Assembly: GCA_037200685.1 (NCBI GenBank)
Contig: JBBCIG010000004.1
Location: forward strand, 1-64,000
Length of the DNA: 64,000 nucleotides
Direction: 5' to 3'
Source: JAJKIP01 sp037200685
GTDB taxonomy: Bacteria; Bacteroidota; Bacteroidia; Chitinophagales; Chitinophagaceae
The position numbers and the translations under genes are program-made. The first letter of the stretch is position 1; every line of letters begins with the position of its first letter. This document shows positions 1-7,337 of this stretch, one piece after another. The notes under the pieces are model-generated. The model saw only the letters and a list, made by a program, of their open reading frames with translations. It was not told the origin of the DNA and ran no database searches.

Positions 1-453
1 ATGAAGAATTTAATTCCTGTTTTATTCCTCTCCATTTTCTTTGTTTCCTGCAAAGATTTTAAAGATCCTGTTTTTGAAAGTATTGAAAATGTGAAGATGG
101 GTGAAATGACGTTGGAAAAACCAACCATCAAATTAGAAATGAAATATTTCAATCCCAATAAATATTCGGCCAAACTCAAAAATGCTGAAGGCGACGCCTG
201 GATGGATAGTTCTTATCTCGGGCATTTTACGGTGGATACAACTGTTGCAGTTCCTGCGAATGCGGAATTTAATATCCCGGTCAACCTTGCGATTGATATG
301 AAAACGATTATGAAAAATTCGCTTGCACTTCTTATAAACCCCGAAGTAAATATCAGGATAACAGGAACAGCGAAAGCAGGAAGAAACGGTTTTTATAAAA
401 ACTTCCCGCTTCATTATGAAGGGAAACAAAACCTCTCGAAACTTCTCCGGTAA
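1..453 (+). CDS. LEA type 2 family lipoprotein
   Basis: This 150-residue protein starts with a lipoprotein signal (hydrophobic residues 4-15, lipobox ending at Cys17 in FVSCKD), so it is probably anchored in the envelope. The rest resembles the LEA type 2 (LEA14-like, immunoglobulin-like) fold: the pattern of a 'MTLEKPTIKLEMKYFNPN' strand-rich segment, a mid-chain 'VPANAEFNIPVNLAID' strand and a final glycine-rich strand is typical of these small Bacteroidota lipoproteins. The start lies at the first base of the window, so an upstream start or operon partner cannot be excluded. The biochemical role is unknown; LEA-2 proteins are linked to desiccation and envelope stress in other organisms. 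Confidence 0.7.
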   Translation: MKNLIPVLFLSIFFVSCKDFKDPVFESIENVKMGEMTLEKPTIKLEMKYFNPNKYSAKLKNAEGDAWMDSSYLGHFTVDTTVAVPANAEFNIPVNLAIDMKTIMKNSLALLINPEVNIRITGTAKAGRNGFYKNFPLHYEGKQNLSKLLR

Positions 454-540
454 CGATTATAACCGGTTTTATCCGTCAAATAGAAGTGAAACTGTATAGG
501 AAAAAAAGTTGAAAATTTATCCGTACGCTTTGGTAGTCGG

Positions 541-693
541 CTATCCGTTTTTGGGCTTCAATTTTGTCTTTTCAAGATAGGCTTGCAACTGTTCAAATGT
601 CATACCCTTTATATCCTTAGAAATTTTATTCTTGATTTCTCTAAAAGTTTTGACTGTGTCAAACTCTTTTACAATCTTATTCTTCGTCTTCAT
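541..693 (-). CDS. Small putative antitoxin of the PIN toxin pair
   Basis: A 50-residue reading frame (MKTKNKIVKEFDTVKTFREI at the start, ending ...KLKPKNG) overlaps the last 17 bases of the PIN-domain gene upstream. Charge-rich helical content and the phrase 'FDTVKTFREIKNKIS' match small partner proteins that follow PIN toxins in Bacteroidota and cyanobacteria, as I recall them. The overlap suggests translational coupling. Order here is toxin first, antitoxin second, which is reversed from classical vapBC. It has no recognisable DNA-binding domain. The antitoxin role is inferred from size and position only. Confidence 0.55.
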   Translation of the reverse strand: MKTKNKIVKEFDTVKTFREIKNKISKDIKGMTFEQLQAYLEKTKLKPKNG

Positions 694-1143
694 TATTCAC
701 AATTTCTTTTGGTGAATGGATTTCTAATGTCCCATGCCCTAAACGTAAATTTATAGAATTATAGCCACGAATCCTATAAACATTTACTATATGTTTGAAA
801 TTCCAACTGACCAGCATGTCAACCTTATTTAAGGTCGCAATTACAATATGGATGCAGTCGTCCAAACTTGTTTCACCCACTACGTTTTCGTCTACATAAT
901 TTGTGCAAGCTGCAAAGCTTCAGGAGTTACTAAAACTTTCTCTTTAAAATCATCTTGAAGATTTACAAAGAAATCCCTTACCCGATCCGGTACATTAGTC
1001 AATTCAGCTTCTGTTAAATTGGAATAAATGCACTTGATTTGCCCTAATGCCACTTTTTCAAAAAGCAAAGCAGTCTCTTCTTCAAATTCTGCATCAAAGA
1101 ATCCGCCAAAAACTGATGTGTCAAAATAAAAACGTTGTTGCAC
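677..1143 (-). pseudogene. PIN-domain (VapC-like) toxin, one frameshift
   Basis: Two reading frames together make one PIN-domain protein of about 155 residues. The first (residues 1-83, from 1143) holds the RFYFDTSVFGG start with the first catalytic Asp and the acidic NLTEAELTN segment; the second (677-880) carries GETSLDDCIHIVIATLNKVD with the second Asp pair and the VSWNFKHIVN segment. They are separated by a single-base slip near 890-905 (the continuation should read LAQ-YVDENVVGETSLDD). PIN proteins are Mg-dependent ribonucleases and commonly toxins. All catalytic acidic residues are still encoded, so the break is recent or an assembly error. Confidence 0.75.
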
Positions 1144-1212
1144 AACACAAAGTTAGAAATTTGTATTACCCGTTGATTTACTAAAACTATCTAAAAGCCG
1201 ACATCTATTTTA

Positions 1213-1614
1213 CTAATTAGCAGCTTGCACTGTATCCGCTACTAGTATTGTTTTCAGCTTCGGATGACTGCCGCCATCTTCAGGCTTCTTGCAGGTTTTA
1301 GGTAAGCGCTTATATGATTCTTCGTTGGCTGTCACATCATCGGCATCGTAACCTATATTGGCGATAGCTGTTTTTAATTCTTCCAGGTTCGTACGGTCAG
1401 TAAGGTACTTTACGGTGGTTTCGCCCCTGCGAATGTTGACGTTTATAGAAAGAAGGCCGTTATATCGTTTCAGGTAAGTTTCTATTCTTGTTTTGCAGGC
1501 TTCGCAAAGTGCATTCGGCGTTTTTATTTTTGCTGTTTGTATTGTTTTTGTCTGAGAAAAAGAAGTGACTGCAAAACCAGTAGCCAGGAAAAGAGTGATA
1601 AACAATTGTTTCAT
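1213..1614 (-). CDS. Secreted heavy-metal-associated (HMA) domain protein
   Basis: About 133 residues, beginning with a signal peptide (MKQLFITLFLATGFAVTSFS, cleavage before QTK). The mature part is a single HMA fold with the metal-binding CxxC written as CEAC (about residue 37), then KTRIETYLKRYNGL and the closing GYDADDVTA segment. HMA domains bind Cu(I), Zn or similar ions and act as metallochaperones; here the signal peptide places it in the periplasm. The ATG at 1614 is chosen because the signal peptide begins there. It lies 20 bases downstream of pyrE on the same strand, probably co-transcribed without a functional link. Confidence 0.75.
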   Translation of the reverse strand: MKQLFITLFLATGFAVTSFSQTKTIQTAKIKTPNALCEACKTRIETYLKRYNGLLSINVNIRRGETTVKYLTDRTNLEELKTAIANIGYDADDVTANEESYKRLPKTCKKPEDGGSHPKLKTILVADTVQAAN

Positions 1615-1634
1615 CCGGTAAGATTTTAAGCAAA

Positions 1635-2270
1635 TTACAAAACTCCTTTCCAACCCGCAGGATCTTCCCGCCATTTTAACAAAATATCCTGTTCACCTGT
1701 AGTCACTATTCCCTTATCCACAGCGAGTTCTATTAAAGAAGGATAATTAGTGAGGGGGAAATATTGTATGCCTGCTTTTGTAAATGCTTCTTCCGCTACC
1801 GGGAAATCGTAGGTGAAGATGGAGACCATTCCTATTACTTCAACGCCTGCTTCTTTTAATACATCCACTACCTGCAAACTGCTTTTACCTGTTGATACCA
1901 GATCTTCTATCACCACTGTCTTTTGTCCTTTTTCATAAAAGCCTTCGATCTGGTTTCCCAATCCATGCTCTTTTGGTTTCGGACGTACATATATATATGG
2001 TAGTTTTAACTGGTCGGCCGTCATCGCTCCCCATGCAATACCTGCCGTGGCGACGCCTGCCAGTAATTCCGCTTCGGGAAATTTTTCAAATACTACATTG
2101 CATAATTCTGATTTGATAAAATCCCGGACAAAAGGAAAGGATAAAACTTTTCGGTTGTCACAATAGATCGGGCTTTTCCATCCGCTGGCCCATGTGTAGG
2201 GTTCTTTTATGTTCAGCTTTACTGCATTTACCTGCAGTAATTTTTCGGCAACGATTTTTGCATTGGTCAT
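1635..2270 (-). CDS. pyrE: Orotate phosphoribosyltransferase
   Basis: This 211-residue protein makes orotidine 5'-monophosphate from orotate and PRPP, the fifth step of de novo pyrimidine synthesis, in the cytoplasm. The PRPP-binding loop VVIEDLVSTGKS is at residues 119-130, and the KSPIYCDNRKV segment near residue 32 and PKEHGLGNQIEG near residue 99 are characteristic of the family. Length is normal. The ATG at 2270 is preferred over an in-frame one further upstream because family N-termini align there and the upstream part would cross a 7-nt tandem repeat (2294-2349). It is the first gene of a two-gene minus-strand unit with the HMA protein. Confidence 0.93.
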   Translation of the reverse strand: MTNAKIVAEKLLQVNAVKLNIKEPYTWASGWKSPIYCDNRKVLSFPFVRDFIKSELCNVVFEKFPEAELLAGVATAGIAWGAMTADQLKLPYIYVRPKPKEHGLGNQIEGFYEKGQKTVVIEDLVSTGKSSLQVVDVLKEAGVEVIGMVSIFTYDFPVAEEAFTKAGIQYFPLTNYPSLIELAVDKGIVTTGEQDILLKWREDPAGWKGVL

Positions 2271-2293
2271 GCGGCGAAGATAGGAAGGATCAA

Positions 2294-2349
2294 ACAAGAG
2301 ACAAGGAACAAGAACCAAGAGACAAGGAGCAATAGGCAATAGGCAAAGA
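2294..2349 (-). repeat. 7-nt tandem array in the pyrE leader
   Basis: Eight consecutive 7-base units of the type (a/g/c)caagag, (a)caagga, (g)caatag can be read on the plus strand, equal to CTTGTTC/CTCTTGT-like pyrimidine-rich units on the pyrE sense strand. The array ends 24 bases before the pyrE ATG. A similar shorter array precedes pyrB. Confidence 0.7.
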
Positions 2350-2353
2350 CTCC

Positions 2354-2430
2354 GCAAATGCTGAATAGAGAACAGGAAGATGAATGGAGCGTCGCAACGA
2401 AGATGATAGTAGTAATGCAGTTGGGCTACA
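2354..2430 (+). repeat. Dispersed repeat core, copy a
   Basis: One copy of the window's dispersed intergenic repeat: it runs GCAAATGCTGAATAGAGAAC, then GGAAGATGAA, a GTCGCAAC block, GATGATAGTAGTAATGCAG and ends in a GCCGGGC-like TTGGGCT. The GCCGGGC end faces the Nudix start 50 bases away. Strand is given as the direction toward the GCCGGGC end. Confidence 0.85.
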
Positions 2431-2480
2431 AATAAAATCTTTCAACACAAACAGTTTCGGAATCGAGTATCTTTAGTTCA

Positions 2481-3107
2481 ATGTTTATTAAAATATATTT
2501 TGACGATAAGCCGCTTTTTCTTTGCGACGAGGTGGATGAAACAATTGAACCTTACGTTCATCATGACGATGCGGTATATATTGATGATCTGGATATGCAT
2601 ACGGTGAAGAGCATGATCCATGAAATGCAGTTGGGAAAAATTCACGCTGGTGTTTTTTTGCATCCTGACCTCGAAGAACTGACAAAAGCATTTTATAAAA
2701 AATTTACACTGGTACAAGCGGCAGGCGGTTTGGTAAAAAATGAGAAAGACGAAATACTAATGATCTTCCGGAGAGGAAAATGGGATTTACCGAAAGGAAA
2801 ATTGGATAAAGGAGAAACGCTGGAAGCATGCGCTGTGCGGGAAGTGGAAGAAGAAACGGGTTTGAAAAATGTACAACTCATTTCGCCATTGATGATTACT
2901 CATCATACGTATCACGAAGGCACGAAATTTTTATTGAAAGAATCGCATTGGTATACGATGAAAGTGGAAGGCGAACAAAAACTCGTTCCGCAAACAGAAG
3001 AAGAAATTCATGAAATAAAATGGGTAGGCACTCCGGAACTTGATGCCTACATGAAAAATTCTTTTCCTTCTGTTGTTGATGTCTTAAAGACTGGCCGGGC
3101 GATATGA
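2481..3107 (+). CDS. Nudix hydrolase
   Basis: A 208-residue protein with a complete Nudix box at residues 106-128 (GX5EX7REVEEETGL), which binds Mg and hydrolyses a nucleoside diphosphate linked to another group; the substrate is not predictable. The first 75 residues form an extra N-terminal domain (MFIKIYFDDKPLFLCDE...) found on a Bacteroidota group of Nudix proteins. The sequence TATCTTTA at 2469-2476 resembles the Bacteroidota -7 box (TAnnTTTG) but lies only 4 bases from the ATG, so a leaderless or very short-leader mRNA is possible. Its last 24 bases overlap the convergent thioesterase gene. Confidence 0.9.
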   Translation: MFIKIYFDDKPLFLCDEVDETIEPYVHHDDAVYIDDLDMHTVKSMIHEMQLGKIHAGVFLHPDLEELTKAFYKKFTLVQAAGGLVKNEKDEILMIFRRGKWDLPKGKLDKGETLEACAVREVEEETGLKNVQLISPLMITHHTYHEGTKFLLKESHWYTMKVEGEQKLVPQTEEEIHEIKWVGTPELDAYMKNSFPSVVDVLKTGRAI

Positions 3108-3539
3108 TTCTTTGCGGGGAATGACGGCGACCGTAAGGCGACTTACACAAACCAGCTTATTCGCACCATCATAAATTTTTACATCCCATACATGCGTATT
3201 ATTGCCAAGGTGTAATGGTGTAGCGATGCCCGTTACATATCCTTCCCTCGCACTGCGAACGTGGTTGGCATTTATTTCTAACCCTACACAAACAAATTTT
3301 GAATGATCAATGACCATCGCCGACGCCACGCTGCCGACGGTTTCTGATAAAACGCAGGAGGCCCCGCCATGCAATAGACCATACGGTTGTTGTGTGCGGT
3401 GATCCACGGGCATTTTTGCTTTTATAAAATTTTCGCCAACTTCCACCCACTCGATGCCAAGATGTTCGGCCATGGTATTAGCGCCGATAGGTTCTATTTT
3501 TTCAATACTTAATTCTTTGTCAAACCAGATTACAGGCAT
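3084..3539 (-). CDS. PaaI-family hotdog thioesterase
   Basis: A 151-residue single hotdog-fold protein that probably hydrolyses acyl-CoA or aryl-CoA thioesters. The family signature is QPYGLLHGGASCVLSETVGS (HGG plus the downstream catalytic acidic Glu) around residues 51-70, followed by GLEINANHVRSAREG and the C-terminal strand VCVSRLTVAVI. Length is standard. It starts 3 bases after coaD ends on the same strand and is the last gene of the pyrR-pyrB-coaD unit. It overlaps the convergent Nudix gene at the 3' end. Confidence 0.88.
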   Translation of the reverse strand: MPVIWFDKELSIEKIEPIGANTMAEHLGIEWVEVGENFIKAKMPVDHRTQQPYGLLHGGASCVLSETVGSVASAMVIDHSKFVCVGLEINANHVRSAREGYVTGIATPLHLGNNTHVWDVKIYDGANKLVCVSRLTVAVIPRKESYRPASL

Positions 3540-3542
3540 GCA

Positions 3543-4016
3543 TTATTTTTTTTCGAGTGATTGATAAACGGCTGATGGTAAAAATGGTGAGGCATTGCCC
3601 CCGTTCCTGATAATATCCCTGACAATCGTGGAAGCAACCGATGTGTATTTCGGCTCACCGGTGAGAAAGACGGTTTCAATCGTTTTATCCAACGCCCTGT
3701 TGGCATCGGCAATTGTTTTCTCGTATTCAAAATCGCTGACGTAGCGGATGCCACGGAGAATATATTTTGCCCCGATCTTTTTGCAAAAATCAACGGTCAA
3801 CCCTTCATATACGGCGCCTTCTACTTTGTCCTCGCCTTTGTAAATTTCGCCGATCCATTCGAGGCGCTGATCAGCGGAAAACATAGGTTCTTTCGCGGCA
3901 TTTAATCCAATACCCACAACGATCTTATCAAATAAAGAAAGGGCCCTGTCAATAATGTCCACATGGCCAAGTGTGACAGGATCAAACGTTCCGGGGAAAA
4001 GGCAGATTCTGTTCAT
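3543..4016 (-). CDS. coaD: Phosphopantetheine adenylyltransferase
   Basis: A 157-residue cytoplasmic enzyme that adenylylates 4'-phosphopantetheine to dephospho-CoA, the penultimate step of coenzyme A synthesis. The nucleotidyltransferase T/HxGH motif is GTFDPVTLGH at residues 9-18, and the ISSTxxR counterpart is VASTIVRDI near residue 129. Length is usual for bacterial CoaD. It sits 45 bases after pyrB and 3 bases before the thioesterase, in one minus-strand operon. Confidence 0.95.
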   Translation of the reverse strand: MNRICLFPGTFDPVTLGHVDIIDRALSLFDKIVVGIGLNAAKEPMFSADQRLEWIGEIYKGEDKVEGAVYEGLTVDFCKKIGAKYILRGIRYVSDFEYEKTIADANRALDKTIETVFLTGEPKYTSVASTIVRDIIRNGGNASPFLPSAVYQSLEKK

Positions 4017-4061
4017 GGAAAGCTATTAGTTGGAAAGCTAATAATTATTAATTAATAATCG

Positions 4062-5003
4062 CTAATTATTGTTCGCAGCACCGGTTCCGGCAGCAAGAAG
4101 ATACAATACCGCCATTCGAACGGCTACGCCGTTTTCCACTTGTTGTAAGATAATGGATTGCTTGCTGTCGGCCACATCGCTGTCGAGCTCAACACCGCGG
4201 TTGATTGGGCCGGGGTGCATGATGACTATTTCTTTATGTAAACTATCAAGCAATTTGCGGCTGATGCCATAAGCAAGGTTGTATTCCCGCAACGAAGAAA
4301 ACAATACCTGGTTTTGCCGTTCTAATTGTATGCGCAGCACATTCGCTACTTCGCACCACTCCAATGTTTCTTTTAAATTATAACTCACGTTCACGCCTAA
4401 TGCTTCGCTGATATATTTTGGTATCAACGTGGGCGGGCCGCAAACCGTGACCTCTGCTCCCATTTTTTTCAATAAATAAATATTGCTTTGCGCTACGCGG
4501 CTGTGCATGATGTCCCCGATGATCGCCACTTTTCTGCCTTCCAGCTTTCCTGTTTTTTCTTTGATCGATAACGCATCAAGCAAGCCCTGTGTCGGATGTT
4601 CATTGATGCCATCACCCGCATTGATAATCGCAGCGGGAATGTGCTGCGCTAAAAAATGTGGCGCCCCGCTGGCACTATGCCGCATCACCACCATATCCAC
4701 TTTCATGGATAAAATATTGTTGACCGTATCCAGCAAAGTCTCCCCTTTTGACACCGAAGAAGCAGACGCAGTAAAATTTACGGTATCTGCAGATAAACGC
4801 TTCTCCGCCAGCTCGAAAGACAATCTTGTACGAGTAGAGTTTTCAAAAAAAAGGTTCACAACAACGATGTCTCTTAAGGAAGGAACTTTCTTAACAGGCC
4901 GCTGTAAAACTTCTTTGAATTGTTCCGCTGTTTGAAGAATGAGGGAAATGTCTTCTTTAGTGAGATTCCTGATACCGAGAAGATGTTTGGTAGAAAGGCT
5001 CAT
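4062..5003 (-). CDS. pyrB: Aspartate carbamoyltransferase, catalytic chain
   Basis: A 313-residue enzyme that condenses carbamoyl phosphate with aspartate, the second step of pyrimidine synthesis. Carbamoyl-phosphate binding STRTR is at residues 56-60; MRHSASGAPHF near residue 105 and HPTQGLLDAL near residue 137 are the other ligand loops, and MHPGPINRGVE near residue 263 is the aspartate-side loop. No regulatory chain gene (pyrI) is nearby, consistent with a PyrR-controlled type. It follows pyrR by 84 bases; that gap contains a CTTGTCC-type tandem array 27 bases before the start codon. Confidence 0.95.
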   Translation of the reverse strand: MSLSTKHLLGIRNLTKEDISLILQTAEQFKEVLQRPVKKVPSLRDIVVVNLFFENSTRTRLSFELAEKRLSADTVNFTASASSVSKGETLLDTVNNILSMKVDMVVMRHSASGAPHFLAQHIPAAIINAGDGINEHPTQGLLDALSIKEKTGKLEGRKVAIIGDIMHSRVAQSNIYLLKKMGAEVTVCGPPTLIPKYISEALGVNVSYNLKETLEWCEVANVLRIQLERQNQVLFSSLREYNLAYGISRKLLDSLHKEIVIMHPGPINRGVELDSDVADSKQSIILQQVENGVAVRMAVLYLLAAGTGAANNN

Positions 5004-5029
5004 TAAAAAACGAAGTTAGAGGAAAAGGA

Positions 5030-5056
5030 GCAAGGGACAAGGGCAAGGGACAAGAA
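5030..5056 (-). repeat. 7-nt tandem array in the pyrB leader
   Basis: Plus-strand units gcaaggg, acaaggg, caaggg and acaagaa lie in tandem; on the pyrB sense strand this reads as repeated CTTGTCC/CCTTGC. The array ends 27 bases from the pyrB ATG. It matches in unit length, composition and position the array before pyrE. Confidence 0.65.
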
Positions 5057-5087
5057 ATTCTTATTCGGTTAGCCTTTATGTAATTTC

Positions 5088-5597
5088 TCAATACAACACC
5101 ACTTCCTTCTTATCCCACTCTACTTTCACTTTCTGCGAAATAATAGAATCAATCGCCTTGCCTACATAGTCCGGTTGAATCGGTAGCTCGCGGCTAAAAC
5201 GACGATCAATCAATACACAGAGTTCCACTTTTTGCGGTCTTCCAAAATCAAGCAAAGCATCAAGTGCTGCCCGGATAGTACGGCCTGTGTATAATACATC
5301 ATCAATCAATACCACCTGTTTCCCTTCTATTGAAAATGGAATAGTTGTTTGGTTGGCGATATGAAGTTCTTTGCGGATATCGTCACGATAAAAAGTAATA
5401 TCAAGTTTACCATATTGAATAGTAGTGCCCGGTAATTCTTTTTTCATTTCTTCCACTACCTGGTCAGAGAGAAAAATTCCTCTTGGCTGCAAGCCGATAA
5501 TAACCGTATTGGAAAGATCACTATGATTTTCTAAAACCTGGTGAGCTAAACGTTTAATAGTGATGGCTAATTGTTGCGTGGAAAGAATGGATTTCAA
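5088..5597 (-). CDS. pyrR: Bifunctional pyr operon regulator / uracil phosphoribosyltransferase
   Basis: A 169-residue type I phosphoribosyltransferase. The PRPP loop VVLIDDVLYTGRT is at about residues 94-106, the GLQPRGIFLSDQV segment lies near residue 35 and the RxHRELPI-like hood segment is RRFSRELPIQPDYVGK near residue 137. PyrR proteins act as weak uracil phosphoribosyltransferases and, in Firmicutes, bind pyr mRNA leaders to cause attenuation; in Bacteroidota the regulatory role is less certain. It heads the pyrR-pyrB-coaD-thioesterase unit, consistent with pyrimidine control. A terminator for the upstream gene sits 22 bases before its start. Confidence 0.93.
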   Translation of the reverse strand: MKSILSTQQLAITIKRLAHQVLENHSDLSNTVIIGLQPRGIFLSDQVVEEMKKELPGTTIQYGKLDITFYRDDIRKELHIANQTTIPFSIEGKQVVLIDDVLYTGRTIRAALDALLDFGRPQKVELCVLIDRRFSRELPIQPDYVGKAIDSIISQKVKVEWDKKEVVLY

Positions 5598-5618
5598 CTA
5601 ATAAATTTTGGTAAAAAT

Positions 5619-5648
5619 AACAAAGCCCTTTCAAAAAAGGGCTTTGTT
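5619..5648 (-). terminator. Rho-independent terminator of the beta-barrel gene
   Basis: A perfect 13-bp stem (aacaaagcccttt / aaagggctttgtt) with a 4-base loop, followed on the minus strand by ATTTTTACC. It lies 17 bases after the beta-barrel stop codon and just before pyrR. Confidence 0.9.
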
Positions 5649-5665
5649 AGATGGAATCGAAGAAA

Positions 5666-6250
5666 TTATTTATTTAAATGAGTATGCCCGGGAAGATGAT
5701 AAAACACTCCTACTTGTAAAACCATGTTTCTTGCTTCAGGCGTTTCTGCTTCCAATATACTTGTAATACCGAAATTATATCGTGCATCAATACCAAAACC
5801 TGTTTTTGGAAAAAGATAGCCCGCACCGACAGTCCATCCAAACTCCGCGGTTTTCATTCCGTCTTTCACATCTGTTTCTACATCTCCTACTTTATTTTTC
5901 GCCGCTACAACAAATCCAATCTGCGGTCCTGTTTCCAGGCGAAACCCTGTATTCGTCATGTATTGCGCCAATACAGGAATATTGATATAATTCTGCCTGC
6001 GGGTAACATTTCCATTTTTTCCTCCCTGCATAGAATAAACAACTTCGGGTTGTATAGCAAAATTCCGGCTAAGATGAATGTGCGCCAGTCCCCCGGCATA
6101 CAAACCAGCTTTGCTATCAAAATCACTTCCAGTTGAAACTTTAATACTTGATACATTAACTCCTGCCTTAACACCGAACTGAGCTGTTTGTGCTGTAGCT
6201 GCAATAGTCATCAATACAAATGCCCCGGTTACCAAAAACAATTTTTTCAT
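5666..6250 (-). CDS. Outer membrane beta-barrel protein
   Basis: A 194-residue protein with a cleavable signal peptide (MKKLFLVTGAFVLMTIAATA, then QTAQFG). The mature part opens with FGVKAGVNVSSIK, the typical first strand of the PorT/OmpW-like 'outer membrane beta-barrel' family of Bacteroidota, and shows alternating hydrophobic strands such as LAHIHLSRNFAIQPEVVYS and the final MVLQVGVFYHL. It is expected to fold in the outer membrane; no substrate is known. The start at 6250 is chosen from the signal peptide; upstream in-frame codons add only polar residues. It has its own terminator. Confidence 0.85.
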   Translation of the reverse strand: MKKLFLVTGAFVLMTIAATAQTAQFGVKAGVNVSSIKVSTGSDFDSKAGLYAGGLAHIHLSRNFAIQPEVVYSMQGGKNGNVTRRQNYINIPVLAQYMTNTGFRLETGPQIGFVVAAKNKVGDVETDVKDGMKTAEFGWTVGAGYLFPKTGFGIDARYNFGITSILEAETPEARNMVLQVGVFYHLPGHTHLNK

Positions 6251-6505
6251 ACTATAATATTTATAATGATCTGTTTCCCCCATTCCTTCACACAGCAGCT
6301 ATTCTTTAAAAACCATGCCAATGAAAATTCATTTAAAACGACAAATATGATTATCAGCGATATAGATTTTGGAATTCAAGAAAACGCTATTTCTTCATCA
6401 TAAAAGATTTAAACTTCATAGAATAATCGCCAAATTATTTATATAAAAAAATGGGGAAAAATATCCTGCTCTCAATTACATGTTTAACCAGATACATTCA
6501 TTATA

Positions 6506-6550
6506 TAATAAAGAAGAAGCCGTCCTGTTAAGACGGCTTCTTCTTTATTA
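6506..6550 (-). terminator. Terminator, 19-bp stem
   Basis: A perfect 19-bp stem (taataaagaagaagccgtc / gacggcttcttctttatta) with a 7-base loop lies 21 bases after the stop codon of the beta-barrel gene to its right, on the minus strand. The A/T-rich outer part of the stem could serve either direction. Confidence 0.85.
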
Positions 6551-6571
6551 TTTGTTTTGTTGAATAGACTA

Positions 6572-7170
6572 TTATCTTGGCCCTCCACCGATGCAAACAC
6601 CCACCTTAAAACCTATGTAACTGTTCTTAGAAGTTAATTTGGCTGGGTCACCATTCATATCGTATGAATCAAAAGTACTTTTAGGAACAAAATTATACTC
6701 CAATCCAACGCGGAAGTGGCGCATTTCGAAACCTGCCCTTACCATACCGCCGAATTTAGCGCCACTGGAAATATCATCGCTGTTGGAATCAGCGCTGGCC
6801 AGTGTGTAAATTCCTCCGCCAGCACCTGCGAACGGGCGAAAAGAATAGTTGTCACTAAAATAAGCATCAGCGGTGGCAAGATAAGATCCTGAACCGCTTA
6901 CTGTCACATCCGTTTCATCACCATTGGTATCGTAACCGCTGAACCGGGCAACAACTGCCACTTCCATACGTAAACCCAATGCGAGCATCGGCGAAACAGC
7001 GTACTTTGGTTCTACTGCGAACAAAGCACCGCTTTTGAACCTGTGCCTGACACTAATGCGTAGCCTGCGCTTACATCTACTTTGAAAGGTTTGAGATCAG
7101 AGTCATACTGTGCCATAGCGGAAAAAGAGAGAGTCATTGCAATGAATGCAAACAAAAAATTTTTCTTCAT
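6572..7170 (-). pseudogene. Outer membrane beta-barrel protein, one frameshift
   Basis: The reading frame from the ATG at 7170 encodes a clear signal peptide (MKKNFLFAFIAMTLSFSAMA, then QYDSDLKPFKVDVSAGYALV) but stops after a slip near 7024-7032. The frame 6572-7024 continues with ALFAVEPKYAVSPMLALGLR and ends in YIGFKVGVCIGGGPR, an outer membrane beta-barrel of about 199 residues. A single missing base within 'gcggtgctttg' restores the gene. Role unknown beyond an outer-membrane location. It is flanked downstream by a strong terminator. Confidence 0.8.
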
Positions 7171-7337
7171 AAAAATTTTTGGGTGGTTAAATAAAGTTTA
7201 ATGCGGCGTAAATCTATAAAACAGCTTTTATAAGTCAAAGCACTTATACGATTTTAGATGAAAGGCCGTATAAGTAAAACTATTTGTAATATGAAGAGTA
7301 AAAATTCGATTTTACTCTTCCTGGAGGAATGGATATT

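Noticed and set aside
133..429. Antisense frame of 98 codons within the LEA-like gene
   Set aside because: It lies wholly opposite a convincing lipoprotein gene and has no family resemblance or signal; the same applies to other antisense frames over pyrB, prfB, TraB and the T9SS genes.
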